Positions 46,172-55,209 of a stretch of DNA of 64,000 bases are shown piece by piece. Both the position numbers and the translations under genes were made by a program. The stretch lies in the NCBI GenBank assembly GCA_023428695.1, contig JAEYWY010000028.1, forward strand, positions 506,470-570,469, written 5' to 3'. The DNA is from Bacteroidota bacterium. Lineage in GTDB: Bacteria > Bacteroidota > Bacteroidia > Cytophagales > Cyclobacteriaceae. Position 1 is the first letter of the stretch; every line of letters begins with the position of its first letter. The notes under the pieces are model-generated. The model was not told where the DNA came from and did no database searches. It worked only from the letters and a program-made list of their open reading frames with translations.

Positions 46172-46358
46172 TGTAGTAGTATTCCCTTCGTTCAGTCAAT
46201 AAAACATTCATACCCGTCAAACCTCACGCTTGTTTCCGATAAAAACGCACATATTGAATACGAATTGACGGAGAATTCCACACAATTTGTCGGCATTCGA
46301 TAGAATAAAACGAAGCGACAGACGTCCCTTTACGTATTGCAAAAACCAACCAACCACT

Positions 46359-48095
46359 ATGGCAAAATCACGAATCACGTTTGGCTACGTGTTCCGTAAC
46401 TTCATGTGGCCCCGCAGGGGCTTATTATCCCTTGGGCTACTGCTCATTTTTGTGAGCCAGTTATCAGGCCTTGTACTCCCCTGGTCTACCCGTTATTTCA
46501 TGGACGACGTCATTGCCAACAAAGACCTTGATCGTTTGAAGGAACTCGTTGTGCTTGTCATTGCAGCTATAATAATCCAGGCGATCACATCATTCCTGCT
46601 CACGCGACTGCTAAGCGTTGAAGCACAACGGCTAATCAGTATCCTTCGTGCTAATGTCCAAAAGCACCTGCTTCGGCTGCCGGTCCGTTTTTTTGACAAT
46701 CAAAAATCCGGCGCACTGGTTTCACGCGTTATGACCGACGTTGAGGGCGTGCGAAACCTCGTTGGTACCGGTCTGGTCCAAATGGTTGGAGGAGTACTGA
46801 CCTCGATAGTGTGTTTGGGATTTCTTATCAACATGAGCCTGGCCATGACTTTGTTTGTCCTGATTCCAGTCTCAATTTTTGGCGTCGTCGCAGCAAAAGC
46901 ATTTGCTCATATCAGGCCGATCTTCCGCGAAAGGGGCAAGTTGAACGCTGAAGTCACCGGCAGGTTAACTGAAACCCTCAACGGTATCCGCGTTATCAAG
47001 GGATTCAACGCCGAGGAACAGGAAATGCGCGTGTTCGAACGCGGTGTTGAAAAGTTGTTTCGTAATGTAAAGACCAGTCTCACCTCGACCAGCCTGGTGA
47101 CAAGCTCTGCCGCATTTCTCCTTGGATTTGCAAGCGTAGGTGTTATGGCGATAAGCGGGTACCAAATTATCAATGAAGCGTTCACGGTAGGACAATTCTT
47201 GTCATTCTCGTTATTTCTCGGATTCATGATTGCGCCGATCTTCCAGATGAGCAATATCGGAAGCCAGCTTACCGAAGCGTTTGCCGGGCTCGACCGCACC
47301 GAAGAGTTACTCTCCTTCCCCGTCGAGAACAACGACCAGGAAAGGACGATCAGGGCGGGCGAACTCAAAGGCAATGTCGAATTTGAGAACGTTACGTTTG
47401 CTTATGAAGAGGGCAAAACCGTTTTGCACGGCATAAATTTCACCGCTCCGGCGGGAAGCGTAACGGCACTGGTAGGTACCTCCGGGTCCGGCAAGACCAC
47501 CATCGCGGGACTCGCTGCATCATTCCTCAAACCCACAGCAGGAAGGGTAACCATTGACGGAATGGACCTCTCACAGGTAGTACTGAGTACCTACAGGAGT
47601 CAGCTGGGTGTGGTACTCCAGGACGACTTCCTCTTCGAAGGTACAATCCGTGAGAACATCATGTTCCCCAGGCCTGATGCATCGGAGTCACGCTTGCTTG
47701 CGGCAGTGAAAGCGGCCCATGTGAATGAATTCACGGACCGGTTCGAGCACGGTCTGGATACACTAATTGGCGAACGCGGTGTAAAGCTCTCAGGGGGACA
47801 ACGACAACGAATTGCTATCGCACGCGCTATTCTGGCCGATCCGAGGATACTTATTCTTGACGAAGCAACATCCAGTCTTGATACTGAGTCAGAGGCATAT
47901 ATTCAGGAAAGTCTTCGCGCGCTGATGAAAGGCAGGACCACATTCGTAATCGCGCACCGGCTGAGCACGATCAGGCAGGCAGACCAGATTCTGGTAATCG
48001 AAAACGGCATCATAGCCGAACGCGGACGCCATGAAGAACTGATCGAAAGTCGTGGCCGGTACTTTGAATTGTACACCTACCAGGCACGAATCTGA
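46359..48095 (+). CDS. MsbA-like ABC exporter (membrane plus ATPase domains)
   Basis: A 578-residue half-transporter. Six membrane helices (residues about 20-300) are followed by a nucleotide-binding domain with Walker A GTSGSGKTT, signature LSGGQRQRIAIARAI, Walker B ILILDEATSSLD and H-loop IAHRLSTI. It should work as a homodimer exporting a lipid or hydrophobic compound, as MsbA and other type IV exporters do; the substrate is not evident. ATG at 46359 gives the normal N-terminus (MAKSRITFGYVF); the frame starts at TTG 46287, adding 24 unlikely residues. Confidence 0.93.
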   Translation: MAKSRITFGYVFRNFMWPRRGLLSLGLLLIFVSQLSGLVLPWSTRYFMDDVIANKDLDRLKELVVLVIAAIIIQAITSFLLTRLLSVEAQRLISILRANVQKHLLRLPVRFFDNQKSGALVSRVMTDVEGVRNLVGTGLVQMVGGVLTSIVCLGFLINMSLAMTLFVLIPVSIFGVVAAKAFAHIRPIFRERGKLNAEVTGRLTETLNGIRVIKGFNAEEQEMRVFERGVEKLFRNVKTSLTSTSLVTSSAAFLLGFASVGVMAISGYQIINEAFTVGQFLSFSLFLGFMIAPIFQMSNIGSQLTEAFAGLDRTEELLSFPVENNDQERTIRAGELKGNVEFENVTFAYEEGKTVLHGINFTAPAGSVTALVGTSGSGKTTIAGLAASFLKPTAGRVTIDGMDLSQVVLSTYRSQLGVVLQDDFLFEGTIRENIMFPRPDASESRLLAAVKAAHVNEFTDRFEHGLDTLIGERGVKLSGGQRQRIAIARAILADPRILILDEATSSLDTESEAYIQESLRALMKGRTTFVIAHRLSTIRQADQILVIENGIIAERGRHEELIESRGRYFELYTYQARI

Positions 48096-48254
48096 CGTAC
48101 TGGTCGCTGGAATTATCAGGTGAACCCGTGACCGACAATGCCTGATCATCAGATTTCATGCTTCGATGATGCTGGTATAAATTTTTTCTTTAGTCATTCT
48201 TTAAAAAAAGAGTTTTTATTAACTAACTTTTGGCTAACAAAAAAATCTATTGCT

Positions 48255-48716
48255 ATGGCAAAGAAAGCAAAAAAGGCAGCTAAGAAATCTGCAAAGAAGT
48301 CTGCTAAAAAATCGGCGAAGAAAGCCACTAAAAAGACAGCGAAGAAGGCTGCTAAGAAAGCAGCCAAAAAAGCGTCTAAAAAGGTAGCTAAGAAATCCGC
48401 CCGGAAGGCAGCACCAAAGAAAGCAGCGAAGAAGGCGGCGAAGAAATCCGCTAAAAAGGCTGCGAAGAAATCAGCTCCGAAGAAGGCGGCGAAAAAATCC
48501 CCTGCGAAACCTTCATCGAAGCTCGTTGCACTGAAGAAAAAAGCGAAGAAGAAACTGCAGCAAAAAGAGGCTGCGAAACCCGAGCCCATTATTGCACCTG
48601 CTCCTGCGGCCGAAGCTCCTGCTACGACCAGTTCACCGGAGCCTGAGGGTGGTAATGAGGGATCAAACGGGAGCCAGGCCGATCTGTTCGGCTCTTCCAC
48701 AGGTTCGGAATCCTGA
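48255..48716 (+). CDS. Lys/Ala-rich histone H1-like protein
   Basis: A 153-residue protein whose first ~85 residues are nearly all Lys and Ala with Ser and Pro, in tandem units of 4-5 residues (AAKKS, AKK, APKKA), as in bacterial histone H1-like proteins that condense DNA. A short Leu/Lys helix follows (KLVALKKKAKKKLQQKEAAK), then a Pro/Ala/Glu-rich and Gly/Ser-rich acidic tail ending in SGSES-like residues. The frame extends upstream to 48138 over non-coding-looking sequence. A long AT-rich leader (48180-48254) precedes it. Nucleoid binding is inferred from composition. Confidence 0.85.
   Translation: MAKKAKKAAKKSAKKSAKKSAKKATKKTAKKAAKKAAKKASKKVAKKSARKAAPKKAAKKAAKKSAKKAAKKSAPKKAAKKSPAKPSSKLVALKKKAKKKLQQKEAAKPEPIIAPAPAAEAPATTSSPEPEGGNEGSNGSQADLFGSSTGSES
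48258..48503 (+). repeat. Tandem AAG/GCN coding repeat (Lys-Ala units)
   Basis: Degenerate 12-15-base units of the form GCN-AAR-AAR-(TCN/GCN) are repeated over about 245 bases inside the histone-like gene. The third positions vary from unit to unit, so the repeat is kept at protein rather than DNA level, which would limit slippage. Confidence 0.75.
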
Positions 48717-48788
48717 AATGAATTAACGCTTTTCTCACATAGCAAAGGGTGTCTCCGGAACATCCTTAAGAATGCCTTCCAAAAACAA

Positions 48789-48814
48789 AAAGGCCTCGCT
48801 CATGCGGGGCCTTT
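48789..48814. terminator. Bidirectional terminator
   Basis: An 11-bp stem (AAAGGCCTCGC / GCGGGGCCTTT, one G-T pair) with loop TCAT lies between the convergent histone-like and MreB-like genes. Flanking A and T runs allow use on both strands. Confidence 0.85.
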
Positions 48815-48843
48815 CTTATCTACTAAAGCCAGCTAATTCGGAT

Positions 48844-49869
48844 CTATTCAAAAAGCACGCTCTTGAACCTGCGTGTGTCGGACAACGCCTTTGCCACGCC
48901 CTTTCCAACCGATAGCAGGGGCTCATCGTCGATGTGAACGGGAAGTTTGATCTTCGACTGGAAACGTTCCCTCAGGCCACGCAGTTGAGCATTCCCTCCT
49001 GTCACGTGAATACCGTTCTCATAAATATCCGCTGCGAGTTCGGGAGGGCATATCTCCAGGGTCTGAACAATGCCGTGTTCAATAGCTGCCACAGACTTCT
49101 CAAGGATCGTTACCACTTCAAAATGATCGATCATACGTGTAACAGGAAGTCCTTCTACCAGATCTTTGCCTTTTACCATCATGGGCTCAGGGACCTCTTC
49201 GAGGTTGTTCGTAACTGCACCGACATTGATCTTGATCTGCTCTGCTGTCCGGAGGCCGATTGCCATATTGTAATGCCTGCGGAAGTGATCCTGGATCGCC
49301 TCATCAAACATGTCACCGGCAGCCTTCACAGACTGGAACGCCGCAATCCCTGAGAGTGAAATCACGACGATCTCGGTAAGTCCGCCGCCGATATCTATAA
49401 CCATCTTTCCTTCCGGTTCGCGGATATCAAGTCCCAGTCCAATTGCTGCAGCGATGGGCTCGTACAGCAGGTATGTATGGCGTGCGTTGAACTGATCCAG
49501 CGCGTCTCTCAATGCGCGTCGTTCAACTTCAGTGGTGCAATACGGAATACCGGCAACCAGATTATCATACCCGCTCAAAAAAGATTTCGATCCATCGGCA
49601 CGTGAAACCAATTCCTTGATCATCTTGCTTGCTGAATCGTAATCGGCGATAACGCCACCCTTAAGCGGTTTAACCGGCTTCAGTTCAACGTGATTCTTCT
49701 CGAACATGTTAAACGCCATATCTCCCACAGCTTTGACCGCATTGGTCTCGGCATCGAAGACGATGTATGATGGCTGAGAGAGCAAAATTCTGCGGGCGTC
49801 GCTTACCAGAGTATTGGTGTTTCCCAGATCTATCGCAAAACTCTTATTCCGGAAAAAATTAAAATTCAT
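48844..49869 (-). CDS. MreB-like actin homologue (rod-shape family)
   Basis: A 341-residue MreB-family ATPase. Phosphate 1 motif is AIDLGNTNTLV, phosphate 2 KMVIDIGGGLTEIVVIS, adenosine motif HVTGGNAQLRGL, and LLYEPIAAAIGLGLDI is the MreB connect segment. It starts NFNFFRNKSFAIDLG; the N-terminal FFRNK could be a short membrane-contact helix. No mreC or mreD gene lies beside it, so it is probably a second copy rather than the operonic MreB. It polymerises on the inner membrane to guide wall growth in known members. Confidence 0.9.
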   Translation of the reverse strand: MNFNFFRNKSFAIDLGNTNTLVSDARRILLSQPSYIVFDAETNAVKAVGDMAFNMFEKNHVELKPVKPLKGGVIADYDSASKMIKELVSRADGSKSFLSGYDNLVAGIPYCTTEVERRALRDALDQFNARHTYLLYEPIAAAIGLGLDIREPEGKMVIDIGGGLTEIVVISLSGIAAFQSVKAAGDMFDEAIQDHFRRHYNMAIGLRTAEQIKINVGAVTNNLEEVPEPMMVKGKDLVEGLPVTRMIDHFEVVTILEKSVAAIEHGIVQTLEICPPELAADIYENGIHVTGGNAQLRGLRERFQSKIKLPVHIDDEPLLSVGKGVAKALSDTRRFKSVLFE

Positions 49870-50006
49870 TTTGATCGGGTCTTGATAAAAAAGTACTTGA
49901 GGAATTGAGGGAGGTGATGATCGTTTTCATCCGTTCGTGAAAATGACCATTGACTTCGCTAGCAAATATCGTAACTTCCTCAGGTCTTGCAAACCAGAAT
50001 AGAATT

Positions 50007-51413
50007 ATGTCAAATCAATCTTCAAAATCGAGAAGAAGTTTTCTCAAAAAAGCGCTAAGTACAACTATTATCAGTGGAACAGCCCCGTTAATCTTACATG
50101 GACAACCAGGAAAGACCATCACACTAAATGCCGAACGGCAGGCGAAAGAGCGGTACTCCGCGAATGATAATATTCAGGTCGGACTTATCGGGATGGGCAT
50201 CATGGGATTTGCCAATGCCGGCGTGAGCAGGCAGATTCCGGGAGTGAAACTCGTGGCCGCGTGCGACCTGTATGACGGCAGGCTTGTACGCGCAAAGGAA
50301 AAGCTTGGTAAGGACATCTACACCACGCGAAACTATAAGGAACTGCTCGACCGCAAGGATATCGATGCTGTGATCATTTCCACATCAGATCACTGGCACG
50401 ACCACCTCACCATCGAAGCCCTCAACAAGGGCAAACACGTGTACTGCGAGAAGCCCATGGTTCACAACCTTGAAGAAGGTGCGGCCGTGATCGAGGCACA
50501 GAAAAAGTCAGGGAAAGTCGTTGAAGTAGGTAGCCAGCGCGTTAGCTCCGTCGTCACTGAAAAGACGCGGGAGTTATTTAAATCCGGTGTGATCGGCGAA
50601 CTGATCATGGTAGAAACGTGGATGGATCGCCATAGCTCTAACGGCGCGTGGCAATATTCCATACCGACCGACGCGAGTAAGGAAACGATCGACTGGGAAC
50701 GTTTCATCGGTGACGCGCCTAAAGTCGACTTTGATCCGGTGCGCTTCTTCCGCTGGAGAAATTACCGCGACTACGGTACCGGTATTGCAGGCGACCTCTT
50801 TGTGCATTTGTTCAGTGCACTGCATGCCGTTACTGAGTCGGATGGACCGAACCGGATTTACGCCACAGGTGGACTGCGTTACTGGAAAGATGGCCGCGAT
50901 GTGCCCGACATCACACTCGGGTTATACGATTATCCCGCTACAGCGAAACATCCCGCATTCAACCTCCAGATGCGTGTAAACTTTGTCGACGGCAGCGAAA
51001 GCGGTGAAGGTCTGAGACTGATCGGGACTGATGGCGTCATCGATATGGGCTGGAGCTACGTCCGCGTGAAGAAGAACAAGTTGTCCAACATACCGACGTA
51101 CGGTGGCTGGGATTCATTCGACACATTTGCCGAAGCTGAACAAAAACGATATGTGCAATGGTACAAGTCAAAATACAACCCCGTAAAGCGCGCCAAAGAA
51201 GACGATATCGAATTCCTGGCACCCCAGAACTACAGCGCAAACATTGACCATCACAAGAATTTCTATGCCGGAGTTCGCGAAGGCAAGAAAGTGGTGGAGG
51301 ACGCGCTGTTCGGAATGCAGGCAGCGGGGCCGGCGCTCGCGAGCAACAAGAGCATATTCGAACAACGAATCATTCACTGGGATCCCGTAAAAGCCCTGGA
51401 AGTGAAAGCCTGA
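50007..51413 (+). CDS. Gfo/Idh/MocA family oxidoreductase with Tat signal
   Basis: A 468-residue protein. A Tat-type leader (KSRRSFLKKALSTTIISGTA) predicts folded export with bound NAD(P). The Rossmann domain begins IQVGLIGMGIMGFAN, followed by KHVYCEKPMVHNLEEG with the EKP catalytic Lys motif. The C-terminal GFO/IDH/MocA domain includes YGTGIAGDLFVHLFSALHAV. Exported family members in Bacteroidota often act on sugars, in some cases as NAD-dependent glycosidases such as GH109, but subfamily is undetermined. ATG at 50007 is chosen over the frame start at 49950. A strong terminator follows. Confidence 0.93.
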   Translation: MSNQSSKSRRSFLKKALSTTIISGTAPLILHGQPGKTITLNAERQAKERYSANDNIQVGLIGMGIMGFANAGVSRQIPGVKLVAACDLYDGRLVRAKEKLGKDIYTTRNYKELLDRKDIDAVIISTSDHWHDHLTIEALNKGKHVYCEKPMVHNLEEGAAVIEAQKKSGKVVEVGSQRVSSVVTEKTRELFKSGVIGELIMVETWMDRHSSNGAWQYSIPTDASKETIDWERFIGDAPKVDFDPVRFFRWRNYRDYGTGIAGDLFVHLFSALHAVTESDGPNRIYATGGLRYWKDGRDVPDITLGLYDYPATAKHPAFNLQMRVNFVDGSESGEGLRLIGTDGVIDMGWSYVRVKKNKLSNIPTYGGWDSFDTFAEAEQKRYVQWYKSKYNPVKRAKEDDIEFLAPQNYSANIDHHKNFYAGVREGKKVVEDALFGMQAAGPALASNKSIFEQRIIHWDPVKALEVKA

Positions 51414-51414
51414 G

Positions 51415-51446
51415 AAAAGGCACGGCGTCGGTTCGCCGTGCCTTTT
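51415..51446. terminator. Strong bidirectional terminator
   Basis: A perfect 13-bp stem (AAAAGGCACGGCG / CGCCGTGCCTTTT, loop of 6) with a further T run starts two bases after the oxidoreductase stop and lies 22 bases past the stop of the convergent histidine kinase gene. Confidence 0.9.
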
Positions 51447-51467
51447 TTACGAGAACATTGCCGATTC

Positions 51468-54092
51468 TTACAAATGCATTCTTTCGGCTAATTCTTCCTC
51501 AAGCCTTGTTACCGCCTTGAGATCAAGGGGAAAGTTAAGAATGAAGTGAGTGCCCTGGTCAGGCGTACTCGTAAACGAAATCGTGCCGTCAAGTTTCTCG
51601 ACAGCCTTACGAATGATATAGAGACCGAGTCCGTTGCCTTTTGACCGGTCATTGCCGCGGAAGTACATATCAAAAATCCGGCTGTGATACTGTTCCTCTA
51701 TGCCGTCGCCATTGTCCTCCACTTCAATCAGCATGCGACCGTTTTCGGTGCTCGCGCGCAGTTGCAGCTGAGCACCCTTATACCGGCAGAAAGCGATTGC
51801 GTTCTCAACTAGGTTCTCAAGAACCAAATAGACCATCTCGGGGTACGAAAAGAACCGTTCCGGCATGATGCAGCTAGTCGCAGTGTGAATGTGCCGTTCT
51901 TCAAGCGGCACCCGGAACTGATCGACGACGCGTTGAAACATGTCGCACATGTTCACTTCACCGTAGACCAGTTGTTGCGAGCCCAGGTCACTGATTGACT
52001 GCAACTTCAAAAGCATCTTGTCGAGGTTGACGGCAGTCTCGCGGACCTTGTCAAAAAGCTCACGGGCATTCGCATCCTTGAGTGTGATCTTGGCGACTTC
52101 CGCCAACCCCAGGAAGGTTGTAAGCGGCCGCCGGAAGTCGTGCGAGGCGCGGTAAAAGAACGTATCGAGTTCGCGGTACGCTTCCGTCAATGCAGAAGTC
52201 CTTTCGCTCACCTTGCGTTCCAATTCACGATTACTTCTCGCGATCATCTCATAAGCCTGCTGCAGTTCCTCGGATTGTGCCTGAAGTTCCTCCTTGCGTT
52301 CAACAATCTCCTTATGAGCAAGCTTTATCTCACGGTTGTACTTCCACGTCTTATACGCGAGCAGTGACACCAGCACCAGTGCCACGATCGCCGAGATGAT
52401 CAAATAACGCTGGAAACGAATCTGTGCTTTCTGAAGCTCAAGCTGGTTTGTCTGTAGTTCCTTTTCCTGGCTAAGGACGTTGATAGCCTTGTCCTTCTGA
52501 TCCGCCTGATATAATGCCTGCATTTCGGCAAGTCGCGTCGCGCCGGTCTCGTGATAAACGCTGTCGTTCAGCGCCGCGTATTTCTTGTGCCAGGCGAGGG
52601 CATCGGTGAACTTTCCCTGGTATTCGTAGAACTCCGACCAGTAAAAGCAGTTCTCCATCTGCAGCTCAAGCGATCCCGTTTGCCGTCCGATTTCGTCGGC
52701 CTTCTCCAGGTAATACCTTGCGCTATCATATTTACCCAGGTAAGTATACACACTTCCTATACTGCTAAAGGCTGTCCCTATATTGAACTTGTTCCCGGTC
52801 TGCTTTTCATATTCATACGCCTTCAGCTGATATGCCAGGGCTTCGCGATACTTCTTTTGCTCCTCATAGATCATTCCGAGGTTATAATAGCATGCTGCTA
52901 CACCTTCACCGTACCCGATCTCCTTTCTTACCTCAAGCGCCCGCGTGATCCAGCGCACAGCCTCGAGGTAATTCTTCTGCTGAAGGTAGATTACACCACG
53001 GACGTTATATGAGTTTGATACGCCGAATGCGTCTCCGATTTCCTCACGAACACGCTGGGATTTGTCAACGAACTCGAATGCCGGTGTGAAGTTCTTTTGG
53101 TTCTTATAAATCCAGGCAATGTTACTGCATACCTTTCCGGTCTCATGCTCCATACCGAGGAACTCCGATATCTCGAGGGCTTCGAGGAAATAGCGCAGAG
53201 CGAGGTCATTTTGGCCGAGTACCTCATAGACATCGCCAATCCCGGAATAGATCTTTAAATGTGTATGCGGATCATCCCGGTCATTGTTTTCTTCAAGCAA
53301 ATCGAGATAGAGGTCAAGGGCTGAGAGAAACTCACCAAGTTTGTACAGAATTTCGCCTCTCGCAATCCGACACCTTGTATTAAGCAATTGATCATCAATT
53401 TCTTCAGCAAGTGCGCACCCTTCTTTTATGTAACGTTCCGCTTTCTGATAATCGCCAAGGTTTTTGTTGAGATCGGCAAGTGCCAGGAGTATCTCTGCAC
53501 GCCCTGCCCGTGAGTTTGTCTTCGAATAAATCTTCTCGGCTTCGCGAAACTGTGCTGCTGCCTCAGCATTCCTCCATTGAATAAGATACAATTCACCGAG
53601 GCTCTGATGACCAAATGCAGTTAACTCTTTTGCATCGTTGTCTCTAAGGAGGCGCAGGCCGTCGAGATAGAATCGTTCCGCGGTGTCGTATCTTGCAAGT
53701 GACCGGTACAAATTTCCGGTGAGCACATAGTTGTATCCGAGAAATTTATCGGGAGTTGCCGATACCGCTGCACTGCGTTTATAGAGTTGCAATGCCTGGT
53801 CATGGTCACCACGACGAAAGAAGTAATAACCCCGAAGGGTGAGAGACCTCCTCGTCCCGGCCGCGTATTTGTTTTTCTCCGCGAGAACAAAGGCCTTGTC
53901 AGCAAAGTCATACGCCCGTGATGGGTCATTGCTAAACTCGCGGTGAGCCAGTTCGTTGAGGACGTCTACCTTCTTTTTCGGGTCATTCGTCCTGTCAAGC
54001 TCTGACATAAGGCTATCAGTCCTGGTGTCGTGAGCATAGACAAACCCGGATAAACTCCCCGACAGGAGGCATGCCAATATCAGCCTCAGCAT
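51468..54092 (-). CDS. TPR sensor histidine kinase
   Basis: An 874-residue kinase. Signal peptide (cleavage near GFVYAHD), then about ten TPR repeats in the periplasm (residues 30-500; for example YNVRGVIYLQQKNYLEAVRW), one membrane helix about 562-583 (YLIISAIVALVLVSLLAY), a coiled-coil, and the kinase core with phospho-acceptor His at about 651 (ASHDFRRPL), N-box ENLVENAIAF, G1 VEDNGDGIEE and G2 GNGLGLYII. No receiver domain or adjacent response regulator is present. The kinase core resembles that of the 12174-14222 kinase, including the TF-Y-ASHD lead-in. Monocistronic. Confidence 0.93.
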   Translation of the reverse strand: MLRLILACLLSGSLSGFVYAHDTRTDSLMSELDRTNDPKKKVDVLNELAHREFSNDPSRAYDFADKAFVLAEKNKYAAGTRRSLTLRGYYFFRRGDHDQALQLYKRSAAVSATPDKFLGYNYVLTGNLYRSLARYDTAERFYLDGLRLLRDNDAKELTAFGHQSLGELYLIQWRNAEAAAQFREAEKIYSKTNSRAGRAEILLALADLNKNLGDYQKAERYIKEGCALAEEIDDQLLNTRCRIARGEILYKLGEFLSALDLYLDLLEENNDRDDPHTHLKIYSGIGDVYEVLGQNDLALRYFLEALEISEFLGMEHETGKVCSNIAWIYKNQKNFTPAFEFVDKSQRVREEIGDAFGVSNSYNVRGVIYLQQKNYLEAVRWITRALEVRKEIGYGEGVAACYYNLGMIYEEQKKYREALAYQLKAYEYEKQTGNKFNIGTAFSSIGSVYTYLGKYDSARYYLEKADEIGRQTGSLELQMENCFYWSEFYEYQGKFTDALAWHKKYAALNDSVYHETGATRLAEMQALYQADQKDKAINVLSQEKELQTNQLELQKAQIRFQRYLIISAIVALVLVSLLAYKTWKYNREIKLAHKEIVERKEELQAQSEELQQAYEMIARSNRELERKVSERTSALTEAYRELDTFFYRASHDFRRPLTTFLGLAEVAKITLKDANARELFDKVRETAVNLDKMLLKLQSISDLGSQQLVYGEVNMCDMFQRVVDQFRVPLEERHIHTATSCIMPERFFSYPEMVYLVLENLVENAIAFCRYKGAQLQLRASTENGRMLIEVEDNGDGIEEQYHSRIFDMYFRGNDRSKGNGLGLYIIRKAVEKLDGTISFTSTPDQGTHFILNFPLDLKAVTRLEEELAERMHL

Positions 54093-54308
54093 ATCACCAT
54101 TTAAAAACTCTATTATAAGGGATAAATCCTGTTCGACACAGACTTCGGTAAACTAATTTAGCTTAATTATTTGAGAATGAACACACTTGGCGCAATCGCA
54201 CCGGCAAAACGCCTAAAAGGCACGTTGAAGTTTAAACACGACCTATTTATGTTGTAGTTTTAGCTCCCTGGATATTCCGGAAAGTCATTGTCCCTAACCT
54301 CACGAACT

Positions 54309-55127
54309 ATGAATAATCGAAGACTACTTCCCTTTATCGTAATAGGTGTCATCCTGTTATTTGTTTTGCTCGGCTTGTCGTCGAGTATAATCTACCAGAT
54401 CGGTCCGTATGAGCGTGCCGTAGTCTTTTATCCGTTTGGCGACGGTCTCGACCGTGACCATGTTATCGAGCCGGGTACCCACGTCAAGGCACCCTGGAAC
54501 GACGTCATCATCTATGAAGTGTCTGAGACAACTATCGAAGAAAATATGGACATCAACGACAAGAATGGTTTGCCTATTCATGTCGATGTTTCAGTGCGTT
54601 ATCACCCGATGGCTGACCGGATCGGACACATCCACGAAAAGTTCACAAGAGACTACGTACGAATTCTTGTGGCTCCGGAAGTCCGCTCCGTGACGCGGCA
54701 GGTGCTGGCGCGATACACGGCTGAAGAAATCTATTCAACAAAGCGTGCCGAAGTTGAAAATGCAGTCAAAACTGAGACAGAAAAGATACTGAATGTCAGC
54801 TTCGTAAACGCAACTGCCGTACTGATTCGTTCGATCAAACTGCCGGAGCAGATCAGGATTGCCATCGAAAACAAACTCCAGCAGGAACAGGAAGCCCTGG
54901 CCTACCAGTATCGCCTCGACAAAGAAAAAAGCGAAGCGGAAAGGAAGCGGATCGCCGCTGAGGGTGAGGCCGCTGCCAACAATATCGTCAACAACAGTTT
55001 GACGGATCGCCTGCTGAAAATGCGGGGGATTGAGGCAACACTCGAACTGTCAAAATCCCCGAATTCAAAGGTTGTAATCATTGGTTCGGGTAAGGAGGGA
55101 TTACCGCTAATTCTGGGTAACAACTAA
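54309..55127 (+). CDS. Prohibitin/SPFH-domain membrane protein
   Basis: A 272-residue protein with one N-terminal membrane helix (LLPFIVIGVILLFVLLGL) and an SPFH/Band 7 domain (YERAVVFYPFGDGLDRDHVI, DVSVRYHPMADRIGHIHEKF, ARYTAEEIYSTKRAEVE), followed by a long Glu/Arg/Ala-rich coiled-coil (KEKSEAERKRIAAEGEAAAN). The order is that of prohibitins, which form ring assemblies and often modulate the FtsH protease. ATG at 54309 is used; TTG at 54288 is rejected. A weak A/T hairpin follows at about 55129-55146. Confidence 0.92.
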   Translation: MNNRRLLPFIVIGVILLFVLLGLSSSIIYQIGPYERAVVFYPFGDGLDRDHVIEPGTHVKAPWNDVIIYEVSETTIEENMDINDKNGLPIHVDVSVRYHPMADRIGHIHEKFTRDYVRILVAPEVRSVTRQVLARYTAEEIYSTKRAEVENAVKTETEKILNVSFVNATAVLIRSIKLPEQIRIAIENKLQQEQEALAYQYRLDKEKSEAERKRIAAEGEAAANNIVNNSLTDRLLKMRGIEATLELSKSPNSKVVIIGSGKEGLPLILGNN

Positions 55128-55209
55128 AAAGAGGGCTTTTTTTAGACCAATTTTTTCCCGGATTGATATCTCGGCGTATATTTAAAACCTGTGTTAAATC
55201 TTTTTGAAA

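Noticed and set aside
48194..48763. 189-codon minus-strand frame rich in Phe/Ala
   Set aside because: It is the antisense shadow of the Lys/Ala repeat (AAG read as CTT/TTC), not an independent gene.
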